64,000 nucleotides of DNA from Letharia columbiana. Lineage: Eukaryota; Ascomycota; Lecanoromycetes; Lecanorales; Parmeliaceae. The stretch lies in contig NW_023501069.1 in assembly GCF_014066305.1 (NCBI RefSeq), positions 346,001-410,000 of the forward strand, given 5' to 3'. Positions within the stretch are counted from its first letter, which is position 1; each line of letters opens with the position of its first letter. Below are positions 22,577 through 34,224 of this stretch, in pieces. Made by a program: the position numbers and the translations under genes. Below the pieces are notes generated by a model that worked only from the letters and a program-made list of their open reading frames with translations, was not told the DNA's origin and ran no database searches.

Positions 22577-23618
22577 TCAACCCTCATGACGCATTTCCCT
22601 GGCCTTCGCACCGCTCGCTCGATGCCAAACATCCCCACCCCACCTCAGCATACGCTCAGCCGCCGCGGTGGGTCCATCCACCGCCGGTCTCACGTCCAAG
22701 TAGAACACCGGCTCTCCTGTCGGCTCAGGCGGACCAGAGTAGTAATCAATCACATATCTCACCTCCCTCGTCTGCCCTCCCGGGGTCGTTCTTTGCACAT
22801 ACCAATCGTGACGATCAAACGGTAACTCGCTCCTACACCGGCCTAGTCAGCAAGAGCCACAATCTGATGATGGCCTTACTTACGCAAACTTCGAAGGCCA
22901 CACCCGCCCTAGCACTTCTATCATCCTGGCCTTGGGCGTCAAATCCCCCGGCCTCCCCATAAACCGCATCAATCTCGGCCTGTCTCCTTTCCATTGAGGC
23001 ATGTCTTGAAAGCCCTCTTCGCCTCTGCTGCAAGCCTGCCATCCGTAGCCCAACCCTTTGCTAAACCTTGCTTCCCATCCTTCAATTTCTGCCCAAGCCC
23101 CCTCATTTAGGAAATTGTGTACCGCCACCATACTCTCAACAGCATCTTCGGGCGTGTCATCGTAGCCTTTCCGTAGCATGGCATTATACATTTGTTGCGG
23201 AGAAGGGTATTCCCAGTTCGCTTCTGCGTCGCCCCGGGGGATGGATGATGTGGTGCGGGAGGTGGGGAGGGCAATGGTCTGGTTGGTGGAACGGGATTGA
23301 GAGAGATTTGATGGCATATAATTCAGAGGGTTTAGTTTGGAGAGAGTCGACGGTTTAGCCGTGGAAGGCGAGAGAGGCGCATTGGGAGAGGAGATAGGGC
23401 ATGAGGATGCGTCTGCTGGCGACCGTGACGAGTTTTGGGGAGGGAATGGAGAGGTCGAGGTGGCTTTGTGCATGGGGCATCCAGGCTTGGGCTGTCAGCT
23501 ACGTTTTCTGAAGCCGTACCTAGGTATAGCTTACAGGAGGTGCAGCATCTGAGCTGGGTAGAGATTGAGGTGCGAGCGACCTCGGGGGCGTTGCAGTGTC
23601 TGCCCAAAACCACCCCAT
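22577..23618 (-). CDS. Cytochrome c heme lyase (holocytochrome c synthase)
   Basis: Mitochondrial intermembrane-space enzyme that attaches heme to apocytochrome c and/or c1 through thioether bonds. There are three exons, 23535-23618, 22884-23491 and 22577-22832, giving 315 residues with matching phases. It starts [13 protein letters not shown] heme-regulatory CPMH motif follows at residues 33-36, just after intron 1. A Ser/Pro-rich linker leads to the catalytic domain: [19 protein letters not shown], then [17 protein letters not shown] (the conserved H-N-x-x-N-E-x-x-W region), [25 protein letters not shown] (rebuilt over intron 2), [10 protein letters not shown] and [10 protein letters not shown]. 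All family blocks are present. Whether this gene serves cytochrome c, c1 or both (CYC3/CYT2 split in yeast) cannot be decided. It is head-to-head with the ABC1-type kinase gene, 279 bp apart, so a shared promoter is plausible. Confidence 0.95.
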
Positions 23619-23897
23619 GTCGACCCGTCTCCTGAGGCAAATTCAATACTTAGTGACGGTGTGATTCTGTTCCTTGGAGAGCTCTACGCAAAGCGTCCAT
23701 TGTCGTAGCGTAAGAACTGTTGTGGTGGAGGATGAAGGAAGAAGCTCGGAGGCGAGACCGTCGCTGGATTTGCGGGCAAAATGACGTCCGCATTTACGCA
23801 TTTACCCCTTCCTTTCTCATCCACGACGTGAACAACATGGATCCTACGACGAACGATAGACCTCGGTGACCACTGAAGGACGTTCTGGTATTCTACG

Positions 23898-26067
23898 ATG
23901 AGAACAGCTTTTGCGCTTGGCCGACTATGCCTTCGCCAAAAGCCCAACCGTCTCATAGCATCCATTGCGCGCCATGAAAGGCATTACTCGATTCTTACAC
24001 CATGGCCCGTATTCCGCAGACCTCCAAAACCGCCAAAAGGCAGGATACTCATTTGGAGCTTGCTGTCGCCGGCCGCTTTTGTGGCATTGAGTGAGGAGGA
24101 CACTGGAGATGGCAAGACACCAGAAGAACACATGCTGGAGGCCTCGAGGGCAGAGATCGCAAAAGAAATTCCAGAGGATGTGCATGGTCTCCGAAGAGTG
24201 TGGAAAGCAATATACCTATTCGTGGACACTTTGATCGTCGAGCCAATAGCGACAACTTTCCGGTTCCTGCACCTTGTCATAATATTCGTGCCAGTAATAG
24301 GGACTATGCCGTTGATTTGGCTGGGTAGGAGGCAGAAGAACCGCGACAGTGAGCGCTCTGGCACGCTTTGGTGGTACTCCTTCCTGGTCCGGTCAATGGA
24401 GCGGGCGGGTCCAGCTTTTATCAAGGTACCCCATCCAGTTCAAGCAGAGCAAAGCTTCCGCGCTGATCTATGTACGTCTAGCTTGGTCAATGGGCAGCTT
24501 CAAGATCAGACATATTCCCTCAAGAAATGTGCAACACCATGTCGTCTCTCCATTCCAATGCTCCAGCGCATTCCCTGAAGTATACGAAGCAGTCAATAAT
24601 GAGAGCTTTCGACGGCCGGCCATTCGAGGAAATCTTCGACGAGTTTGAAGAGAAGCCCCTCGGAGTTGGAGCGATAGCACAAGTCTACAAGGCGAAGCTG
24701 AAGCCAGAGCTTACGACTCCCGGTGATACCGATCTCGAACCGCAGCAACGTAACATCAGTCAGCGGATGAGGAAGAACGTAGACATGTTGGTAAAATCCA
24801 CACCACAAAGGACGCCATCATCCTACGTTGCAATCAAAGTGCTCCACCCAAAAGTTGAGAGAATGGTGCGACGAGATCTTCGAATCATGGGTATCTTCGC
24901 TGCGGTTCTGAACGCAATTCCAACAATGGAATGGCTCTCACTGCCTGACGAGGTAGAACAATTCGGTGAAATGATGCGCTTGCAACTCGATCTCCGCATC
25001 GAGTCTGCAAATCTGATCATGTTTCGTAAGAAATTTAAGGATCGAACTACAGCATGGTTTCCCTTCCCCTACGCGGAGCACTCAACTCGTCAAGTTTTGG
25101 TAGAAGAGTTTGCCCAAGGAATACCCCTTGCAGCCTTCCTCGAAGATGGCGGTGGTGTCTTCCAACAAGAAATAGCAGATGAAGGTCTCGATGCGTTCTT
25201 GCATATGCTGCTAATAGACAACTTCGTCCATGCAGATCTCCACCCAGGCAACATCATGGTGCGCTTCTACAAGCCTGAACGAATAGACCTGTCTCTAGGC
25301 CGCCATAAGCAATCAGACTCCCCTGCACACTCTACAGATGTCACGGAAGAAGTCCTCCAACAGCTGCGCCCTCACCGCCACCATCCCGAAGAATGGAACG
25401 CCGAGCTCAATAAAATCGACAAAGAAGGCTACCGTCCGCAGCTCATCTTCATCGACACAGGTCTCGTCACAGCTTTAAATGCCACAAACCGCAAAAACTT
25501 CCTTGATCTTTTCAAAGCCGTTGCTGAATTCGACGGCTACCGAGCCGGTCACTTGATGGTAGAGCGATGTCGGCAACCAGACGCCGTGATTGACGAAGAG
25601 GTGTTCGCGCTGAAAATGCAGCACTTGGTGCTCGGCGTGAAGAGTAGGACCTTTGCATTAGGCAACATCAAGATCGGCGACGTCCTGAACGAAGTCTTGA
25701 GCATGGTCCGAGGCCACCATGTGCGCATGGAAGGCGACTTCGTGAACGTGGTCATCAGCATTCTCCTTCTCGAGGGCATCGGGAGGAGTCTCGATCCCAA
25801 CCTCGATCTGTTCAAGAGGTAAGCCGCGCACTTTCCACACATGTTCCATCCTTCCCTTTGTGCGCTCACACGCATCGTAGCGCTCTCCCGATCCTCCGCC
25901 AACTCGGCGCCCAAGGCGGCGGCACTTCTCTCCTCAAAAGCGTACGCGAGGGCGACACATCCATGCTCAAAGTATGGCTCGGTCTTGAGATACGAAAGTA
26001 CCTGCAAGCTTCCGCCGACCAGGTGGAATCGTGCGTCAAATACGATCAACTCAGTCCGAATATTTGA
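23898..26067 (+). CDS. ABC1/UbiB (ADCK-type) atypical kinase, probably mitochondrial
   Basis: Member of the ABC1/ADCK/UbiB family. Relatives such as yeast Cqd1 and human ADCK2 are mitochondrial and linked to coenzyme Q and lipid distribution. There are three exons, 23898-24425, 24482-25818 and 25881-26067, giving 683 residues. The N-terminus is basic and Arg-rich (LGRLCLRQKPNRLIASIARH), like a mitochondrial presequence. A transmembrane stretch lies near residues 110-145. The KxGQ motif is rebuilt across intron 1 (K176-LGQ). The modified glycine/alanine loop is GVGAIAQVY (about 237-245), the ATP-site Lys is in VAIKVLHP (about 295), the catalytic region is FVHADLHPGN (about 425-433), and the DFG position reads FIDTG (about 501). 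The last exon adds ALPILRQLGAQGGGTSLL, which is missed if the intron at 25819 is ignored. It is divergent from the heme lyase gene. Confidence 0.9.
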
Positions 26068-26374
26068 AAAGTCGTCATGTCCCCACTCATTTCGTTTGGC
26101 GGTTGGAGTCATAAGCAGGGAACGTTCGAAAGGCGGGCTTGGTCTTTTTGTAAGGCTTGTACATGGAGTAGGGAGTCTAGGTCTTCTAAGACCGACCGTC
26201 AGCGGCATCTATCAAATATAAAAAAGAAGAGGATCTCCGTCTAATGTACATACAGCCAACCGAATTATCCACGCCATGCGTAGAACCAAATGTCTATCTT
26301 ATTGCTCCACAGCCTTAACGCCTTCAGATGCTGCTTCCATGCAAACGCAATATCCGCTTCTAATTATATCTTCA
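26068..26374. other. Convergent 3' region
   Basis: About 300 bp between the stop of the ABC1-type kinase gene and the stop of the helicase gene. No further feature seen. Confidence 0.4.
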
Positions 26375-29300
26375 TCAAATCTTCATAGAACGCCGGCATC
26401 CTCCCACTCCTCTCCATCCCCTTTCCCCTGCTCTGTGCTTGCAGAGCCCTATCACCCCTGCCTTGACCATGGCCCTGGCCCTGGCCCTGGCCCTGGCCCT
26501 GGCCCTGCCCTGACCCTGACCCTGACCCTGACCCTGACCCTGACCCTGACCCTGACCCTGCCATCTCCCCATGGTCGTCGTCGCTCTCTCCTCATTCCAC
26601 CCCCTACTCGCCACCTTCTCACCAACCTTGACATCCCGATCCAGCACCTCCACCAAGCCTTCTGCAAACAGCTTCCTTGCTTTCTCATCGGCCAAAAAGG
26701 TCCTTTGCTCTCTCTGCTCTAGAATTCCCTGGCCGAATTTCCTGCTCGGTGCCGATGAGAGGGTTCCTAGTTCTTTAAATGCGATGACCAAGAGCCTTTC
26801 GAGACCTTTCCGGAATTCGATGATGGTCTTTACAGTACGCCGGTCGGGAGAGGTGACGTAAAAGGGGAGCCAGCCGTCTAGCTCGACGATGTTGCCACGC
26901 TCTTCGTTTCGCTTCAATTTGCCCCCGAAGAGGCTAGCCATGAGGGGTGTTGCTTCTGTGGTATCACGGAGGAAAATTGAACGGCCATCGTTGGAGCGTG
27001 CCATGGAGCTGTACATGTACAAAGAATTCCTCGCGAGCTTGATCTCGTCTCTCCTCCCTTTAAATAACGCTGAGTTGATTGAGGATGGATGTACGATGCT
27101 GGCTTTTTCGCCAACGGTTCGGAAGCTCACACCGCCGTTGTTGACAGCGAGGTTGGGGTGGAAACCTGCTAAAGCTAAGGCTTTGATGAGCGGAATCTTG
27201 TGACTGTTTTCATTGAGGGAGGGGTCGCCGAATTGAGAATTTACGCGGCCCAAACGCGAGCTTCTGGGGATAAGGCGGGCTTCAACGAGGATGTCTTCGA
27301 TTTGCTGGGCGGTAGCATCGATAGTCTTGAAAGCATTGATATGGAGGAAGTTGCGGTGAGCGAAGTCCTTCATCCCGTAATCACCTTTGCTGTCGCGGAC
27401 GCGGCGGAGTTCTCGAACTGCGTTTAAAAGGGCGATATGGTCGGAGCCACTGCCTTCGACAAAGGAAAGTTTAGCTTGGGCAGCTTCGTTGCGGGCATCG
27501 AGAGGATTTAGGAAGAGGGAGCGCTCCGCCGAGGCGGCTCCAAGGACGATCATGGGATCCAGGCAGCGGAAGATGATGCCAAGAACTATCATCTTACCGA
27601 GGCTTGGGTGGACGGGGAGGGAAGATAGAAGACGGCCGAGAGGTGTTATGGCCTCGCCATCGTCTGTGAGGGCATCCAGAGCTTCGAGTTTGACGATAGA
27701 TGAGTCCACGGCTTTTGGATCGGGCGGCTCTATGGCCTCAGCTAAAAACTCGCGGATTGGGGCCTGAAAAGCCTGTGCCTTGACTTTGAGACAGATTTCT
27801 TGAAGGTCGATGCGAAGAAGCTCCGGCAAGCCGATAGCACGCAGCTTCTCGTAGCGTTCTTTAGTGAAGAGTGCGTAGTAATTTCCATTCTGGACTCGTC
27901 CAGCTCGGCCTGCACGTTGCTTTGAGTTTGATTTACTGACCCATGTGCAAAGAAGCTGGGAGATGCGACGAGTTTGATCATATTGCTTCTCTCTGAGCTT
28001 ACCAGTGTCAACCACATACTGTACGTCGGGAATAGTGATCGAAGTTTCAGCGATGTTGGTGCCGAGAATGATCTTTCTGCAGCCTTCTGGCACGGGATCG
28101 AAAACAGTATTCTGACCAGCTGGTAGGCTAGAATGCAGTAAACAGAGCTTGAACTTCGACTCATCGCTAAAGTTGATGCCGAAACCCTGACTCTTCAGGA
28201 TCTCTTCGACTTTTACAATCTCTGCAAGACCAGGCAGGAAGACTAGTATGGCTCCTTCGTGGCTTGTCTTCGCAATATGCGCAATGGTACATGCAACAAG
28301 GCCGAAAGGTATCAGGGCGTTCTCTTTTTCGGTTGCCGGATCTGCAGCCCCTTCACTAGCGATGGAGTTGCGCTCGCGTTTCCAATCAATCAGAGATATC
28401 TCCTTCCTCGATCCATCTGCCGACTCCTGACTGTCTGTTGTTGGGTGCTCATTACGAAACCTAGTTTCAACATCAAGATAACCCTTGGTGTCGGAATCGG
28501 CGTGCATAACTCTCAATTGCGCTGGAGAATTTGCGGCGTTTATATCCTTCAATATCTCATCGAGATATCTTTCTCTGACTGGGAATGTGCGACCGGGAAC
28601 GCTCAGGGAAGGGCAATCAAGTGTACCCTTACCGGCAATGTGGCTTTTGAAGTATGAAGCGAACAATTCAGTATCCATGGTTGCGCTCATGAGCACAACT
28701 TGTGGGTTCGACTTGCCGAGAGCTTGCCGTCGCATGATGTTCTTCTTCAGTACTATGAGAAGGAAGTCTATCAGCATGTCACGTTCGTGCACTTCGTCAA
28801 TGACCAGATGCGATATATTGTCCATCACTTCGTCAGGATAAAGCTGCAGCTGCTGTTGCAAAATACCAGTCGTGCAATACGTGACGCTGCCTCCAAACTG
28901 GGGTAGCTTTGGGTCAAAGCGAACATGATATCCAACGCTTTCCTGTAGTGTCTCTGCTCGCTCCACTGCAACTCGCTTAGCAACAGAGATTGCAGCTATG
29001 CGGCGAGGTTGAGTACAGACAATGTTGCAAGAAGCGCCTTTTCCCTTGCTAATGGCGTCTTCCAACAATATCTGTGGTACCTGGGTAGTTTTACCGCTTC
29101 CCGTAGCCCCAACAATGATACTGTAGACATTGTTGTTGACTAGGTCCAAGATTTTAGCCCGGTATTGATTCATTGGCAGCTCGGCTTTCTGGTTCCGGAG
29201 ATCTGCAAGCTTGGGATCTTGATAGAATTCGTTCAACTTTTGCACCAATTTCTCGTCTCGCTGTTGAGCTTCATGAGCTTCCAGTGGGCGTCGATAGCCG

Positions 29301-30908
29301 CCTTTCCGGCTTTCGGAAAGGTCCACTCCGGATCCGACATCTTGAACTGCGTCCGGTAACCCTGCCTTACGAGCTCCGAGTAGTGTCTCACGCATGACAA
29401 GGGAGCAGTCTTCGTCGACTGGCATATCCACAGGGGCGACAGGCCTCATGATCTGTCCATTGCCAATTCGTAAAGCTCGAAGGAATCGGGGATATAGCCC
29501 CAGCTCTCGTTTCTTCAAGGAGATAGCGGCGGTGAGATAAGCAGTTTCCTCAGCTTTCTTTTTCAACAACATAGTCACGGGCTCGCCGATCGCTTCGCCA
29601 TTAATCATCACCTGGACGCGAGTAGGCACGCTTTGCAAGCCCGTTTTTTCTAGCGGTCGTGTGGCTTTGGTCTGTATATCGACACCGGGTCGAATAATCC
29701 TATAGAACTCCATGAACTTTGACGCATTATCCGTTGTCAATTCACCGGAGTCCTTTATGACGATTGTTTCACTGCCATGTTCCTTTTGGTATCTCTCTGC
29801 CTCGTCCTTGAACATATTCGCAGCTCGAAGCTCAGCAACCTGGATCTCTCCACCTTGGGATTTGACTCGAATGCCTTGCTCTGGAAGCTCCACTATCATT
29901 TCGACGAACCTTTTCCGTCTCTTACGTTCCAAGCGAGTAGCAATATTAGTACTGATTTTGGGGACCGTGTCAAATCGGGCTGCGTAGTTGTATATGTCCA
30001 TTAGTGCATCCTTTGCTTCGGCTTTTGATTTACTCATAGACTGTTTATTAATCTGATTTGTGCCAGAATTTCTGTTGAGAATCTCCCCAAGTATACCTTG
30101 CTCGTGAAATTTTGCCATCATGTGTAGCCAAGCGGTGTCTTCGGCGGCTTTCTACGAAATATTAGTACACCTTACTTCATGAAACTGAGCGGCTTGCCTT
30201 GGTTCGACCTTCCCCAATGACTGCTTCGTTGTGCATCGCAGAATTGTAGTAGGCGGTGCACTGGTGAGCATCCTGTGCTAGGGTGGTAAATTCTGAGCGG
30301 CACTCTGCTAACCCATCTGCTACATTGTGAATGGATCCTTTGGAGTTCTTGAAGACGTCTCGCGGTACATCGGGATATTCCTGGGGTGTGGGCATATGCA
30401 TGGTGCTTCTGATGTAGGCTTCATCTTTGAGCTCCGGAGCGTTGCCGCGCTGTCGTCTAGCTGATGGTTGGCTGAGGGAAGCTGTGGCCTTCCTCTTTCT
30501 GCTCCCAACACCAGGCTGTCCCCGCTTCTGGGGGCGGTTGCGCGGCTGTCTAGACTGTGTGGAAGGCTGGGCGTTGTGATGAGAAGGGTTTGCCGATTGA
30601 TGAGAGGAAGGATTTGATGCTGCATATTCTGGCGAAGGTCTCTTGGAAGCCTCCTTTGCCACTCCATTTTTTTTCTCCCGAGTAGTATTGCTTCCATTCT
30701 CTCGTCATTTGGTACAGCCCTAAGCTCCTGTCCGGTGGAGCTGTAGCGATTCTGCTTGGGACCTCTCCATGGTTGGATGTTGAGGGCGTTGCGAGAGGGT
30801 ACAGCTGACGGCATGACACGCGTACGGAGGACCTAGAAGGAACAAGTCAATCCAAAATTGCCAAGCTAGGAGGTCAAGTCACCAGGAACATACCAAAGTC
30901 CGTATCAT
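26375..30908 (-). CDS. DEAH-box (DExH) RNA helicase with dsRBD-like N-terminus
   Basis: Large DExH ATPase/RNA helicase of the DHX9/DHX30/DHX36/DHX57 branch. The model has five parts: 30894-30908, 30716-30832, 30209-30653 and 26375-30147 plus introns, about 1449 residues. A Ser/Pro/Arg-rich N-terminal region (with PRNRPQKRGQPGVGSRKRK) precedes a dsRBD-like stretch (about 370-420, VQVMINGEAIGEP). Walker A GATGSGKTTQ is near 541. Motif II reads DEVHERD (near 648), so DEVH instead of DEAH. SATMDT is motif III, and QRAGRAGR is motif VI. The C-terminus has HA2/OB-fold regions (SIVKLEALDAL, FHPNLAVNNGG). The first coding exon is only five codons; the first ~60 residues rest on short exons and one weak intron (30654-30715), beside an A8 run that could instead hide a frameshift. 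The tail is the repeat described separately. Mitochondrial targeting is possible but unproven. Confidence 0.88.
26471..26560 (-). repeat. G-rich hexanucleotide array in the helicase coding end
   Basis: Read on the gene's strand, about eight TCAGGG units are followed by one five-base unit and about six CCAGGG units: fifteen GGG tracts in a row, three bases apart except at one place. It encodes a Gly-Gln run and then, after the 5-base unit shifts the phase, an Arg-Ala run. The unit differs from the fungal telomere repeat TTAGGG by one base, but the array is internal and coding. Fifteen evenly spaced G3 tracts have strong G-quadruplex potential in both DNA and mRNA. Confidence 0.9.
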
Positions 30909-33762
30909 CTTTCCCAAGTGTCGGTCTTCGAGCAGCTCGAGATGAACAAGATGGTATGCTCAGATCAGCACATATGTAGAGATGAGACAAGGAGCATGCA
31001 CCAAAGATTTACGAGGCATAAAGATTCGAGTATCCAATCACTCCTCATTCGCGAATTCCGTATTGCTTGCCTCCAACTCGAAGAATCTTTTCTTGCACTA
31101 GTCCCATTAGCGCTTGGTGGCTAAACTAGCTGCCGGAAGAGCTCCCGCTGCGAAGGCATGCTTCTAAACCCGTGTAAAGGGGATCGACTCAAACGAAAGT
31201 ACGAGCCATCAGCTGCAAATTCTCGTGATCTCAATGTCAATGGTCAGTGTCTGAGACCACCAATGACAGTCTGCATATCGAGTTAATTCCCTGTGCGTAT
31301 GCCAAAACATTTTCTCTGTTCGAAAACCGACCAGTCACTCTTCACATCGTGCCTTGATACATGGTTACCGCATGCATTTGCAGCTAACTTTGGCCAGAAT
31401 AATCATCGACGACTATGATATTGACAGATCGTATCAGCAATCTCTTCGGTGTTAGCACTCCATTCGGACTTGATAGGATCGGCAGTGCTAAGCATGTATC
31501 GCACATCGCCCCGAGTAATTATTACTCATTACGTGGAATGGCTATGCCAACACCTGAGATATACCTGGATCGACACAAATACACTGGCTCCGCAAAACCA
31601 GCCATCACCAGCCACCTCCAGTACCTCAAATATTTTACTCAAGTTCCCTAACGCCAATACCCTCCCTAAGATTCTTTCCTCCCACCTGACTAAATCTCTC
31701 CTTCTAGACCCGAGGAGAAAGGATCGCGGTCGTACGAACTTGCGGAGCCCAACCGCTTATAGAAGTACTTTTTGTACGTCTATGATATTTCCCGCGACTC
31801 GGAATGTATACTTTGTGTGATGCACTGAAAGACTGTTCCGATGCTGGTGAAAGACCAACCTTAGGATGCTAGCTCACCCATTAGGCCTGACCTTGCAAGT
31901 ATGTCTTTGACGTTCTTGATGCATTGAGTGATGACTTCGCCGTCGATGAATGACCGACTTTGCTGATGGTATCAACCGTCGCATTACTAAAACTCCCTAT
32001 CTATATCCGATTGTCACACGCTTTTCTGCTTCTCTGTATTTTGTGTTCTCGATGGTAGTGGCCGACTCTTGACCGCTTCATATATTGAAAGCTTGGTCTG
32101 CTCTTCTTCTTCATATACAGAAATGGAGGTCTCGTCATCTTGCCGCACTTTTTTCCCTCCGCAGACCAAAGAGAGCGGCTACAGCACTCAGCTAATAGCA
32201 CGAGTACCTTGTCCCTATTCTCGATTACCAAGGAAATCAAATACTCTTTGTAGCCAAGCTGTTCATCACCGCCGATGACTGCCGATTGCTGCGAGACTGC
32301 CAATACCTTCAAGCGTCGGGAGTTGTCCGTCTTCTACAGCGGTGTGGACAAAAGCATTATACCTTGGAAAAATAGGCATGTGGTTGGCTACATGTGTTCT
32401 GTGTTCCTCGTGTTCCACAGATAAGAAGGACAAACAATTGGCTAAGTATGAAAGGGCTTAGTCTCTAAAGTAAATTCGTGTGCCATTTGAGTGGGAACAT
32501 TATTTCGGCTATTTTGTGCTTATTCTACGGCCGCATGAGCGGGATGCCGGGCGGGCCGGTCCCGCGCGTCACCCTTTTCTGCGTGGACAAATGGGTGCAG
32601 GATGCTGGATGCAGGATGCCCCCTCTCCGAATTGGCATGATGCTTGGGGCCCTTCCGCTGGATCCCACATTGGCGTCATGGATGTTGGCATACAGCCCTT
32701 GCACAACATCGACTGGAGGCTTTTAGCTGTGACGAACGGAAAGAGGAGAAAAGAAAAAAACAGTGAAAAAGAAAAGCATGAAGAAATAGTATAGACCAAT
32801 GGAGTTCCCACTGCACAGCTGCTGGGATTGCAACTCGTCTATCACTGATATTCGTGCAGGATGCATTTCTCTGCTTGTACTTTCACCCTCTCCGCCATCT
32901 TTACCTCAATTATATCAGTCACTCCCCACTCAGAGCATTCGAGGATGTCTTAAGCAAGCGCCAGGCTTCAGGCATCCTCAACGGCAACGCTTCAATTGTC
33001 GACCTGGGCTTTGAATGCCACCAAGGTATCTTGAATAGCAGCACCGGATTGAATAAGTGGTTGGGGTACGAACGAGAACTTATAAATCCTGATGCATCTG
33101 GTTATTGATAAATGGTTCATTATTCGTCATGTAGCTCCTCCAACAGGCCAGTGAAGATAAAACCCCCCCGCAGTCCCTACCGTGAATCGTGGTCCATTCC
33201 CCCGCTGATCATACTATGAACATCCCCAATGATTCCACCCTGTTTACCCACCGCGCGTTTGCCTTGTCAGATCTGCCAACTTACGCACGATCCTAAGCTG
33301 CTTCTCGATATGTGAAGGTGTGACTGAACCAAGTCAATCGGAAAGCCATGCGCGCTGGAACTGTTGCATGGTTGGAGATGACGAAAAAGAAAAGATGTGA
33401 GTAGTGAGGGCGCGTGAGGGTTGAATGTTCTCGGATGCAGGATGGATTGTTTGCGCACATCCATCGAAATGAAGGCGAAGGACGATGATGCAACAGCCAA
33501 GAAATCGGAGAGCGCCCTGTACTACTGCTAAACTCGTTCCCACCATTATAAAGGCACAGCGCAGTCAAGATTGTCTGTTCAATCCTGTCCTCTTAGAGCT
33601 TGATGCCAAGCGTCCCACAAACCTAGACTGCCCAAAAACTGGCCGCATATTGAGCAGAGACCAATTTGACCCTGGTGTGTCGGTCAGGAAGTGTGATACG
33701 GGCAAAGGTAACGGATCGTCCACGAAAGGAAGGATGTTAAGAAGAACTCACGGATCGAACCT
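30909..33762. other. Gene-poor stretch, 2.85 kb
   Basis: I see no gene I can support. The longest frames (31449-31820 plus; 32001-32312 minus; 32480-32794 plus) overlap one another and have no family features. Small items: a short internal repetition around 32597-32620 (GCAGGATGCTGGATGCAGGATGC) and a purine-rich run at 32735-32790. Confidence 0.4.
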
Positions 33763-34224
33763 TCACTCTTTCAGCGTGCCATCTTGACCGGCCGACCGCC
33801 CACGCCGCTCAATCATGGCAGCCTTGAGCTTCGGGAAGAAATCTCGCGCTAACACTGTATCCGAGTACTCCTTCGAGCAAGTGATCTTCTCGCCACTCTC
33901 ATCGAAATCGAGCAGCCACATGTACTCATTCACATACTCTCCGGCCACCGTATCGCCTCGGGCGCTCAGGTATAAGCAGATGCGGTTGGCTTGTTTGTCT
34001 TCGAGCAGGTCGTTGACGGTGCATGAAAAGTTGTGGAAGATACCGGACAGCTGGTGTAACGAGTCGCCATATGTGGCGTTGTTTTGCGGCGAAAAGCCTA
34101 ACGATTTGGGTATGAAATGGCGGAGGCAGTCCGGACTGCGGTGAGCTATGATGCTATCGACGTCCATGTTGTTGAATGCTGCCACTACTGCCTCGGCCGT
34201 TTGTCTTTGCCGAGAGACGGTCAT
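33763..34224 (-). CDS. SnoaL/NTF2-like fold protein
   Basis: A 153-residue protein resembling SnoaL-like (NTF2-fold) proteins, which include small polyketide cyclases, dehydratases and many binding proteins. Visible features are the opening helix RQTAEAVVAAFNNMDVDSII, then HRSPDCLRHFIPKSL, a segment with regularly spaced hydrophobics (GIFHNFSCTVNDLLEDKQ), and the beta strands RICLYLSARGDT and NEYMWLLDFDESGEKI, ending in DFFPKLKAAMIERRGR. This helix-strand order is typical of the fold. I chose the ATG at 34224 because the frame upstream (to 34527) has unnatural R/P/S-rich composition. No catalytic role can be inferred. There is no signal peptide. No biosynthetic neighbours are seen. Confidence 0.75.
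   Translation of the reverse strand: MTVSRQRQTAEAVVAAFNNMDVDSIIAHRSPDCLRHFIPKSLGFSPQNNATYGDSLHQLSGIFHNFSCTVNDLLEDKQANRICLYLSARGDTVAGEYVNEYMWLLDFDESGEKITCSKEYSDTVLARDFFPKLKAAMIERRGRSAGQDGTLKE

Noticed and set aside
26375..26575. Reading the helicase array as an interstitial telomere
   Set aside because: Units are TCAGGG/CCAGGG, not TTAGGG, and lie inside an open coding frame.
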